Under the pieces are notes generated by a model. That model made no database searches. It worked only from the letters and a program-made list of their open reading frames with translations, and had not been told where the DNA came from. Both the position numbers and the translations under genes were made by a program. Positions 55,124-64,000 of a DNA stretch of 64,000 bases are shown here, one piece after another. Every line of letters begins with the position of its first letter. Within the stretch, counting starts at the first letter, position 1. This DNA comes from Polysphondylium violaceum. Its lineage: Eukaryota; Evosea; Eumycetozoa; Dictyosteliales; Dictyosteliaceae. The stretch covers positions 27,100 to 91,099 of the forward strand of contig AJWJ01000024.1 of assembly GCA_000277445.1 (NCBI GenBank). Reading direction: 5' to 3'.

Positions 55124-55213
55124 AGAAAGGATATCAATAACATAATAGAATAGAAAATGATTAAATAAATAAATTACAATAATATAATAATAATTTATTT
55201 ACTACTACTTGTC

Positions 55214-56593
55214 CTATAGTTGCACTAAATCTATTAAAGTGAAATCATCTTCAGATTGAGTTATGTTTCTAACCAATACTTGATGGTTTGCAAAATAACC
55301 TGCATCTTTCCATTCTTTAAGAGTTTGACGTGGAAATGGACCATAAATATTACCATCACTAAGTTTATATTCAAATTGTTCTTGATTTCTATCCAATAAA
55401 ATATCATCGTGTTGATTGGTTGTGGTTGTAGTTGTAGTAGTTGTAGTAGTTGTAGTTGGTGGAGATGTTGATGGTAATAGAGATGATTTTTCTTTTTCCA
55501 ATATCAATTTAAGAGAGTCCTTTGTCTCTGAATAGATATCCATCATACCATTGGATAACAAGTAATCAGCAGCCTCTGTTAGTTTATCAAAATTAAATTT
55601 ATTCTCTGCCTCTTGTTTAGTGGGCTCTGTTACCATGGCCACCGCTTGTTGATCTGCTTTTTTCTTTGAATTTTTGAATTTCACTTGGGGACCAGATTTC
55701 TTGCCGCCACCAAGACGACGGAGAGCGGCTAAAACAGTCTCGTTTTTGTCAGAGTTTAGTATAGAGTAGCAATTGAAAAGATGTTGCTCTCTTGTCTGCT
55801 TCTCTTGGTTGGTGAGACCAAGCTTTCGTTTACGTTTTTGCTCTTCTGCCTCTTTTTCCCAGAGATCCTCTTCCTCGTCTCTTTGTGCATCGTTTTCTTT
55901 TTTGAGTTCATGTTTGGATACCTTGGGGACTTTGGCGGACCAAACTTGATCATATTCTCTCAACCAAGCGTCATCTTCCTTGTTTGCCTTTCTGTGAACA
56001 AAATTTCCTTCCTTGTCAAATGAACCTTCTTCAGTTTCATCTCTGAGATTAAATGGTGTAATTTCTACAGTGGTATCACTTGATGCGCCACTACCTTTTT
56101 TTGACCTATATTCATCGTCACGATCACTATCGCTATCACTATCCTCTGCTCTTACTCTTTTTTCAAGTAGATTTCGTGTCTCTCTTTCCAAAACTTGGTG
56201 TTCCTCATCACCATAGTCTTCTTCACCCTCTATAACCCTCTCGTCATCACTGTCATCGTCTCTCTTTGGCTGTCTCTTTTTTTCAAGCTGAGATTTAGAT
56301 TTATTGAATTTATCTACTCTTGAGGCCTGATATTCCCTTTCTTTAAACTTTTGATTTCCCCTTTCTATAGACTTTAGTATATCTTGTTCAAAATCTATAT
56401 TACTAATATTGTTATTGTTATTATTGCTATTGTTATTGCTATGGTTATGGTTATTGTTATTGTTATTGTTATTGTCATTGTTATTATGATCTTGTATCTC
56501 TCTTGTTTCGATTTCAGAATTGAATCTCACCCTTTTTTGAGATTGATCGCCATTGTTTGAACCATCATCATTTTCCTTTCTCTTTTCACTCAT
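55214..56593 (-). CDS. CD2BP2/Lin1 homologue, GYF-domain U5 snRNP protein
   Basis: An intronless gene for 459 residues. The N-terminal half is acidic and basic low complexity with poly-Asn, including the Lys-Arg-Val-Arg-Phe-Asn motif seen at the start of CD2BP2/Lin1 proteins. The central part has Gly-Ser-Phe-Asp-Lys-Glu-Gly-Asn-Phe, Asp-Ala-Trp-Leu and Glu-Thr-Val-Leu-Ala-Ala-Leu-Arg-Arg-Leu-Gly-Gly. A Thr run precedes a C-terminal GYF domain (about 398-459): Phe-Glu-Tyr-Lys, Ile-Tyr-Gly-Pro-Phe, Met-like Leu-Lys-Glu-Trp, Gly-Tyr-Phe and Val-Arg. GYF domains bind proline-rich partners. In animals and yeast this is the 52 kDa U5 snRNP protein that links U5 to Prp6/Prp8 in the nucleus. Confidence 0.9.
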   Translation of the reverse strand: MSEKRKENDDGSNNGDQSQKRVRFNSEIETREIQDHNNNDNNNNNNNNHNHSNNNSNNNNNNISNIDFEQDILKSIERGNQKFKEREYQASRVDKFNKSKSQLEKKRQPKRDDDSDDERVIEGEEDYGDEEHQVLERETRNLLEKRVRAEDSDSDSDRDDEYRSKKGSGASSDTTVEITPFNLRDETEEGSFDKEGNFVHRKANKEDDAWLREYDQVWSAKVPKVSKHELKKENDAQRDEEEDLWEKEAEEQKRKRKLGLTNQEKQTREQHLFNCYSILNSDKNETVLAALRRLGGGKKSGPQVKFKNSKKKADQQAVAMVTEPTKQEAENKFNFDKLTEAADYLLSNGMMDIYSETKDSLKLILEKEKSSLLPSTSPPTTTTTTTTTTTTTNQHDDILLDRNQEQFEYKLSDGNIYGPFPRQTLKEWKDAGYFANHQVLVRNITQSEDDFTLIDLVQL

Positions 56594-57565
56594 TCTTTTA
56601 TGTATATCTGAAAAAAAAAAAAAAATTTAAAATTTGGTATAGGGGGTTGTGATCACACAACTCTGGATTTGAGGAAAATTACTCAATGGGTCGGGTGAAA
56701 AGGAAACATGTTTTTTTTTTTTACTCAATAGATTGTTTGTGTGTTGTGACAGACATGTTATTACCACCAGAGATAAATCTTTAAGGACAAAACACATACA
56801 CCACTGTCTCTTACTCCCATCTCATGAATGTGCCGTTATCGCGATTTGACAAATCTTTTCAAAATTAAAAAAAAAAATTAAAAAATTAAAAAAAAAAAAA
56901 ATCTTATCAATGTGTTTTATAGCAAAAAAAATACTTGCCTGCAATTGTATTGTATTGTTGCACACCACACCACACTGGTCTATTTAAATAGAGATAAAAA
57001 TCACATCAATCAAGGTCTCTCAGTTTTTACATCTATCAAATTAGCACCACACAAACACAGACCCCCACCCACATCACACAGGTGTCCTATTTTTTGGTGT
57101 TTTTTTTTATTTTTTTTATTTTTTTATTTTTGTCTGTGTTTAGGATCTAATCAAAACATACACGGATCAAAAAAAGGCACACACATTATATAGATATAAA
57201 GTTTGTTTTTAAATAGATATATAAATAATTCAATACAATCTATCACTGCTATAACAATCGCACACTCCAACAAACATTATTTATAAATATTGTTCAAAGT
57301 TACGCCCTAACCACAAGTCCCAGCCTAAAGAATCTTGTTGACAACTATATAAACATAACCGCTCCCACATTTCACTATATTATATAAATTATAGTGTTGT
57401 ATCATATATAACTCCACCTCACTCACATCATCTCACACACAATCAAACGAAATCACACACACAAGTCCTCAAATTATTTATTTATTTATTTATTTTATTA
57501 TATACATTTTGTGATTAAATAAACATCGATATCATCAACAACAAAAACAAGAACACAATATTAGA
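56594..57565. other. Divergent spacer between CD2BP2 and GefX genes
   Basis: About 970 bases with A runs near 56608-56622 and 56870-56900, T runs near 57100-57140 and CA-rich promoter-like sequence near 57410-57460. The frame at 56912-57193 is not convincing. Confidence 0.45.
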
Positions 57566-60500
57566 ATGGCCGAAGCAGATCCAGGTTTACCAACTCAAGC
57601 TATATGGGATATTCCATTTGAAAATTTAGAGTTTTTAGAAAGAATAGGAAAAGGAAGTTTTGGATCAGTTTTTAAAGGTCTTTATTTAGGTTTAGATGTA
57701 GCCATTAAAAAGATTGAAAAAGCAGATGATCCCGAATATCTCAAATACATTGATAGAGAAGTCTCTATGTTACAGTATGTGTTATCTATTTATTTATTCA
57801 TTCTTTGTTTAAAACAACACCCACCACTTTTAAAATTTTCAACCAAGCACATTCCATCCTTTCAGACATTTTTGGGTGGGGAGGACGCGACCCTTGAAGG
57901 AAAAAATCATCGTGACTTGCCCATTAAAAAACTTTTATGACTCTTTTTTTTTTCAAAAAATTTTTCAGCCAAAAATTAGATATCTTGTCAATGACCGATT
58001 CTCTCCTTATCAAATATTTGGATCGAGAATCAATCATTTAATCAAATCAAATCTTTTTGGTGTTTTTTTTTTATTTTTATTTATTTTTTAATTAATTAGT
58101 TTGTATATCATGATATGATATTAATATCAACTTTTTAAAATCTCACAACAGGAGTTTAAGACATCCATTTATTGTCAATTTCTCTGGTATTTGTGTGCAT
58201 TCAACAGGACTTTATATTGTCACAGAATTTGTTTCGGGTGGAGATGTAAGACAACTTTTAAAACAAACCCCACCCATTGGATGGGATAAAAGAATTTCAA
58301 TTGCTTTGGATTTAGCTAAAGCAATGGTATTTTTACATGCAAAAAAAATTATTCATAGAGATTTAAAATCTAAAAATATTTTAGTATGTATATCTATTCA
58401 TCTTTTTAGATCTCGATGTATACATTATATTAATACATAGTTATTTAATAATAGCTTGATGAGTATCAAAAAATTAGATTATGTGATTTTGGTTTTGCAA
58501 GAATGAGCGAACAAACAAAGAAATCAAGACATATGACAATGTGTGGTACAGAAGGTTGGGTTGCCCCTGAAATTCTTTTGGGTATGAGTTATGATACATC
58601 TTGTGATGTTTTCTCTTTTGGTGTAGTTTTAGCAGAATTGATTACTGGTAAAAAGCCAGGCGTTGATCTTTGGGTCAGATCTCCAGAAACATGTTTTGAT
58701 ATTAATCCAGATGAATTAAGTTCAAAAGCAATTCCAGGTGCTCCACAAAAGTATATATCTATCTATCTTTTTTTATATCTTTCACTTTATTAATACAATA
58801 TCTTGTTTATATAGATTAATGGATATTTGTGTTGAATGTTGTATGTATGAGCCATTGACTAGACCAAAGTTTGATGAAATTTTATCACAATTAAAGATTA
58901 TTCAAACTGAATATATTTCATATCAAAAATCAATCGTACCACCAGTAGTAGCAATACCAACTGTTACTATTCCAACCATAGCCACAACACCATCAACACC
59001 ACCACCAACTCATGCAACTATTGCATCACAATCACCAGATGTAAATACAATCACTACAGGTGTACAACAAATGTATAACCAACAACAACAACCAATATCA
59101 TTAGCATCATCTAGAAGAAATACAATGTCATTACATAGAAAATCAATTGAAATATTAAATATTCCAAACGGTGGTGTTGGTGAAGGTAAAGACAGAACAA
59201 ATACAATAGTAAACAGCAATAATAGACCATTAAATAATTCAAACGAGTCAACATGGAGAGTTGGATCATTGAAACCAGCAGGATACTTTACTTTAAAGAG
59301 AAAAAATGGCGGTGGTACCCCATTGCCACCTGTATTGGCTAGTCATATTGTAAAGATGATTGAAAGAGCCACAAGTGATTATCACTATGATACATCCTAC
59401 ATTCAAGATCTCTTACTCACCTATCGTTGTTTCTCTACACCCGCCCAAATCTTTGATCTTTTGTTATCACGTTATATTGCCAATTCACCAGACAACTTTA
59501 TCAATGACATTAATTCATGGAAAAAGACCCAAAAGGTTATTCAACTTCGTGTTATTATATTTTTAAAGAGATGGATTGATGGTTATCCCACCGATTTCTT
59601 TCAAGATGGAATGGAAGAGAAATTGGCAGAATTCGATAGAGTCATCTCTGCTCAAAACGCCAATAACCTTCTCACCACCACTCTCACTGTAAACACCGCC
59701 GCTGAATTAGAACCAAAATTATTGACTGAATTAAGTAAAAAACGTATTGAACTTTCTAGTTTAAACAATACACCAAACTCTTCATCCTCGACTTCACCCT
59801 CAACTTCACCAGATAATCAAAGTATATTAAATTTAAATAGTAATAATAATAGTAGTAATCAAAACAACAGTAGCAATCAAAACAACTTGAATGGATCAAG
59901 TGGCAATTATCCAATTAGTATCATTCCACCACCACCTCAAGTTGGACAAGAGTATTTAGAAATTATCGATATTCACTCTCATGAATTGGCCAGACAAATT
60001 ACCATTGTAAATGGAAATTATTTTAGACAAATTAAACCAAGAGAATACATGGAATATATTTGGGAAAAGTTTTGCGAAACACCTTCACCTTGGGTGGGAT
60101 CAGATTTAAATCATAGACCCGCTGAAAACATTCACAATTATATTGCCAAAAACAAGGATCTCGTCCGTTTGGTTCAAACTGAAATTATTAGACAATCTCA
60201 AATCAACAAGAGAGCATTAACCATTGAAAAATTCATTGAAGCCGCCGATAAATGTTTTGCTCACTATGATTATAGTTCTGTTTTTAGTATCATTGAATCC
60301 CTTTCCGATAGTTCCATCCAACGTCTCTCTGAAACATGGAGATTGGTTTCACCACGTGTTATCTCACTCTATGAAAATCTCAAGAGCTTGGTTAGCAAAG
60401 AAAACGATCACAAAAAATATCGGGAAAGTGTTCAAGACGCCCAAACTCCTTGCATTCCATACTTTGATTTCATCCTTGATGAACTCTCTTTTATTGAAAC

Positions 60501-60723
60501 CAGTTCTCCTCGTTTACTCCCAGGTGGTATTGTAAACTTTTTCCATTATCGTCAATTGTCTAGAAAAATATTACAATCTCAACAACTTATTAGTCCATCA
60601 CCTCACGTCTTTAGACCAATCCCATCCATTCAAAAAGTATTAAACAAACCACCACAAGAATTATTTGATAATGAAGTAGTTAAACATTATTCTTTAAAAT
60701 GTGAACCACCTGTATCATTATAA
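57566..60723 (+). CDS. gefX: RasGEF and protein-kinase fusion protein (GefX type)
   Basis: Exons 57566-57774, 58152-58383, 58455-58750 and 58815-60723 join in phase to give 881 residues. The kinase domain (about 22-285) is of the tyrosine-kinase-like group: Ile-Gly-Lys-Gly-Ser-Phe-Gly-Ser-Val, Val-Ala-Ile-Lys-Lys, His-Arg-Asp-Leu-Lys-Ser-Lys-Asn-Ile-Leu, Cys-Asp-Phe-Gly-Phe-Ala and a Cys-Gly-Thr-Glu-Gly-Trp-Val-Ala-Pro-Glu. The DFG sits in exon 3. After a Pro/Thr-rich linker comes a RasGEF N-terminal module (Asp-Leu-Leu-Leu-Thr-Tyr-Arg-Cys-Phe) and a catalytic RasGEF domain (Glu-Ile-Ile-Asp-Ile-His-Ser-His-Glu-Leu-Ala-Arg-Gln, Phe-Arg-Gln-Ile-Lys-Pro-Arg-Glu, Pro-Cys-Ile-Pro-Tyr-Phe). A kinase joined to a RasGEF is a known Dictyostelium arrangement (GefX); it should load GTP on a Ras protein. 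Confidence 0.9.
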
Positions 60724-61766
60724 ATCAAAAAATCAATCACTTGACAACTCTCTCACACAACTCAAAATTTCCAATAATCAATCAAATCAATAAATTATAA
60801 TTATATCAATACTAAATAATTTATATATTTATATATACTCTTTTATGATTTAAATATATATTTAAGTGTTTAAACTTTTACATCCAATCAAAGCTACTTG
60901 TTACAAACATTATTAGAGTCAGAGGAATACTTGCCAAATAAAGATAATGAATCCCACACTCACAAACTCACACACTTCACAAAATTATTACTTTAAAAAA
61001 AACAACTCATCACACAATCACCACACACAATCAGAACTCAATCTCAAAAAATGATCGATGATCTCTCTCTTTTTAATATTAAATATGATCGTTTATATAG
61101 ATTTGTTTCTGAAAAAAATAGTATATATGTGGTAATGAAAAAAGTTTAAAAAAAAGGTAGGGGTATATATGAAAAATTCAAAACTAAATATAGAAAAAAA
61201 TCGAAAACTTCTCAAACACCAAAACACATTATTTTTTTGCAACCCACATATTAGTGTGTAGTGTGTGTTGGTAGGGGTTGTGTTAGCTTTATATATATAT
61301 ATATATATATGATTCATTCATTTTACACACACACATACACTTACACACATACATTTTGCAAACACACACACACACACAGAAATGATTGGTATTTAATTTA
61401 TTTCCTATTTATGTACCCACTCTCACCGACACACACCAAAATTACTAATGTAATATTAAATATTATTATGAAATAAACATTTTCAATTGATATTCCAACA
61501 ATTAATAAATAATTTTTCAACACACTATCTTTCCCACTTCTCATTAATTTTTAATTTATTTTTTTTTCGTTGACATTATCTCTTTCATTACGCATCTTTA
61601 TTTATTTCCAATCATTTCGTTAAAAAACAAACAACAAACAACAAATAACAATTAACCTCTCATACAAATATTTAAAAAAATATTTTATTTAATTGTCAAC
61701 CTATTACATAAATATATTAATAGTTATATATATATATAAATCAATAATAATAAATAAGATAATAAA
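60724..61766. other. Spacer, no gene seen
   Basis: Over 1 kb with a (TA)n run at about 61292-61310, ACACAC repeats near 61327-61378 and TATATATA just before the next gene, which may be its promoter. No convincing gene on either strand. Confidence 0.5.
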
Positions 61767-62597
61767 ATGTCAGACATCAACAATAATAATTTAGAAAAGG
61801 AAATTGAAATTGATGAAGAAGATGAATATTTGGGTCTTAGGGGATTGGAAAAGGAAGATTTAATTGAAACTATTAGAGATATCAGAGAAGAGTATTTTGA
61901 ATTACAAGAAAACTATGATAAATTGGACGTCAAATACAAGGATAGATTGAAGGAAATTGAATTCAATCGTAAACTTTTGACTGAAAGAGAAGATCTTTTA
62001 TTACAACTCCAATGGGATCCACAACAAGACAATGCCTATCTAGTTCAAGTTGGAACTAGTGATTCCAATCAAGCCAATGAAATCAAGATGAAGGCAATGA
62101 TGGATCAAATGAGAATCATGGAAAGAGGTATTTTTGAAAGAGATGAAAAAATCAAACAAATGGAACAAGTGATCAACCAATACACTGTCCAAAGCTTGAA
62201 CGCAGGTCTCCCAACAGCTCCCATCCAATACGGCGCATTCACCACCATCCAACCAAGTCTCAGCTCATCTACCAACTCTATGCAAAACACCCCAGTCCAA
62301 GCCGCCCCCATGTTGGCACGTTCCTCATCTTCTATCACCGATCCTAACACACCCAATGCATTCCAAAAGATCTCTGACTATCCTCTCAGACACAAGTTTG
62401 ATGATGGTCTCAGTGTCAACAATCCAAAGGGATTCAATAGATCACCATCATTCTGGCAATCACCATCTCAATATCTCTCCAATTGGTGGAAATCATCTGG
62501 TGACAATACAATTAGAAAGAATGAGGTAGAAATGGAAGGTGAGAAATCCACTGATATTCCAATGGAAGTACAACCCTCTGTTCCAATTAGAGTTTAA
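61767..62597 (+). CDS. Coiled-coil protein of unknown function
   Basis: An intronless ATG-started frame of 276 residues. The N-terminus is acidic (Glu-Ile-Asp-Glu-Glu-Asp-Glu). Two coiled-coil stretches follow, at about 28-82 and 107-140, with regular charged heptads and a Leu-Leu-Leu-Gln-Leu-Gln-Trp-Asp-Pro break between them. The second half is Ser/Pro/Asn-rich with many Ser-Pro or Thr-Pro sites and a Trp-Trp motif near Ser-Gln-Tyr-Leu-Ser-Asn-Trp-Trp. I recognise no family. The layout suggests an adaptor or scaffold controlled by phosphorylation, but that is a guess from composition. Codon use is typical of expressed genes here, so it is very likely a real gene. Confidence 0.8.
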   Translation: MSDINNNNLEKEIEIDEEDEYLGLRGLEKEDLIETIRDIREEYFELQENYDKLDVKYKDRLKEIEFNRKLLTEREDLLLQLQWDPQQDNAYLVQVGTSDSNQANEIKMKAMMDQMRIMERGIFERDEKIKQMEQVINQYTVQSLNAGLPTAPIQYGAFTTIQPSLSSSTNSMQNTPVQAAPMLARSSSSITDPNTPNAFQKISDYPLRHKFDDGLSVNNPKGFNRSPSFWQSPSQYLSNWWKSSGDNTIRKNEVEMEGEKSTDIPMEVQPSVPIRV

Positions 62598-63328
62598 AAA
62601 TAGTTCCCCTCATCTCCATTCTGTTTCTTTCTGTTGGTACTTTTTAAAAATGCAACGATTCTATAAAAGATAATTGCACTCTTTTCTTTTTTTAATTTAA
62701 CACTACTATTACCTTTTTTAATTTTTATGCGAATAAATTAATTTTTCCAAAATAATCCTTGTTTTCTTTATTTACAACATCAATTTTGAGGCTGTTCAAG
62801 AATAAAATAGGAATCTATAAAAAACACGTTTATCTATTTTCCTAATGCTCTATAGATATGAATTCATTTTGGATTATGACCAAAAGAGTAAGAAAAATAT
62901 ACTTTCCTTACAAATAAAGTTTGTAATTGGCTATTCCAACTATGTGTTTCACCCACAGCAATCAGAAGTAAAATAGTTGCAAATATGGTACTATTTCATG
63001 GGTTGTTTGTTTAATTCTATATTTAATGTAAAATCATGATGAAATAGTGCCCATGTTTACTGTGGCGTTCCAGGGTCACAAAGAAGAGGATATAACTCTT
63101 TTTTGATTTGCTAGGCATCTGACAAATATTATGGATATCATCATAAACATATTGTTATTATTGTTATTACTATTATAATTACTAATAGTGTTCTTGATGT
63201 GATGATGTCGGGTAACTGAGTTCAGTTCAACCCCATTAAAATAGAATATCAAGTAAAAAAAAAAAAGAACTAAAAAAAACTTTTTCATTTTTTCCACTTC
63301 ATTTCATTTCCCGAACATTTGCAAATCA
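62598..63328. other. Spacer containing a hairpin-forming sequence
   Basis: It holds the 3' end of the coiled-coil gene, a hairpin at 62980-63058 (own entry) and the promoter of the DXO-like gene. No protein gene is supported. Confidence 0.5.
62980..63058. repeat. Inverted repeat, about 20-base arms and 39-base loop
   Basis: GGTACTATTTCAT (62987-62999) is matched by ATGAAATAGTGCC (63039-63051), one mismatch in 13. The pairing extends outward with a one-base bulge (AAATATGG against CCATGTTT). It could be a miRNA-like precursor or a tiny mobile-element remnant. Confidence 0.45.

Positions 63329-64000
<672 letters not shown>

Noticed and set aside
57876-58091. Open frame inside the first GefX intron
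   Set aside because: Kinase conservation requires splicing from 57774 to 58152; the frame is intronic.

Overview
The window looks like nuclear DNA of a dictyostelid social amoeba. Spacers are very A+T-rich, full of poly-A and poly-T, and have no transfer RNA genes. Introns are short (roughly 50-240 bases, a few up to about 390), start mostly with GTAAGT or GTATGT and end in TAG. Coding regions carry poly-Asn, poly-Gln and poly-Thr tracts. Several genes belong to families well known from Dictyostelium: a G-protein gamma ending in CSVL, a kinase-RasGEF fusion of the GefX type, Nap1 of the SCAR complex, a kinesin with a membrane tail, and a beta-helix/EGF surface protein. I cannot name the species. 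All exon joins were worked out by hand from splice consensus, reading-frame phase and family conservation; none is backed by transcripts.

Layout. 1-5987: a partial HTTM membrane protein, a beta-helix/EGF surface protein (minus strand) and translation factor eIF3m. 6458-9256: histone H2A.Z and an NKAP-like nuclear protein whose frame is broken twice at A runs. 10419-16582: a small tail-anchored protein, PIG-H of GPI-anchor synthesis, a predicted GPI-anchored cupredoxin (minus), a SPOUT1-type RNA methyltransferase, and a TALE homeodomain protein (minus) with a minisatellite in its first intron. 16583-21114 is a 4.5 kb gene-poor stretch. 21115-30393: a Pho80-like cyclin, a kinesin (minus), G-gamma, and a three-RRM RNA-binding protein (minus). 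31649-41569: RRS1 (minus), Nap1, ITPase (minus) and a CLC chloride channel. 42499-50639: a GPR107-type seven-helix protein, a SET/MYND protein, an AIM24 protein (minus), a duplicated nucleoside-phosphorylase-like protein and a truncated copy of its first exon. 51484-62597: an FCS-type zinc-finger protein, DHX35 helicase, CBP3/UQCC1, CD2BP2/Lin1 (minus), GefX and an unknown coiled-coil protein. 63329-64000: the start of a DXO/RAI1-type RNA decapping enzyme, cut by the window edge in a long AAT repeat.

Most genes are unrelated housekeeping or signalling genes, and neighbours are often divergent with 450-1,200 base shared spacers. I see no operon-like or defence-like system. Themes that recur are RNA processing (NKAP, SPOUT1, CELF-like, RRS1, DHX35, CD2BP2, DXO), motility and Ras/G-protein signalling (Nap1, G-gamma, GefX) and membrane proteins.

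The items most worth a second look are: the CLC protein, which lacks both the gating and the proton glutamates; the two apparent frameshifts in NKAP; the fused double nucleoside-phosphorylase protein with a truncated neighbour; the homeobox intron minisatellite that stays open in frame; the kinesin membrane tail; a divergent H2A.Z; and two or three hairpin-forming spacer segments that may be small RNAs or mobile-element remnants.
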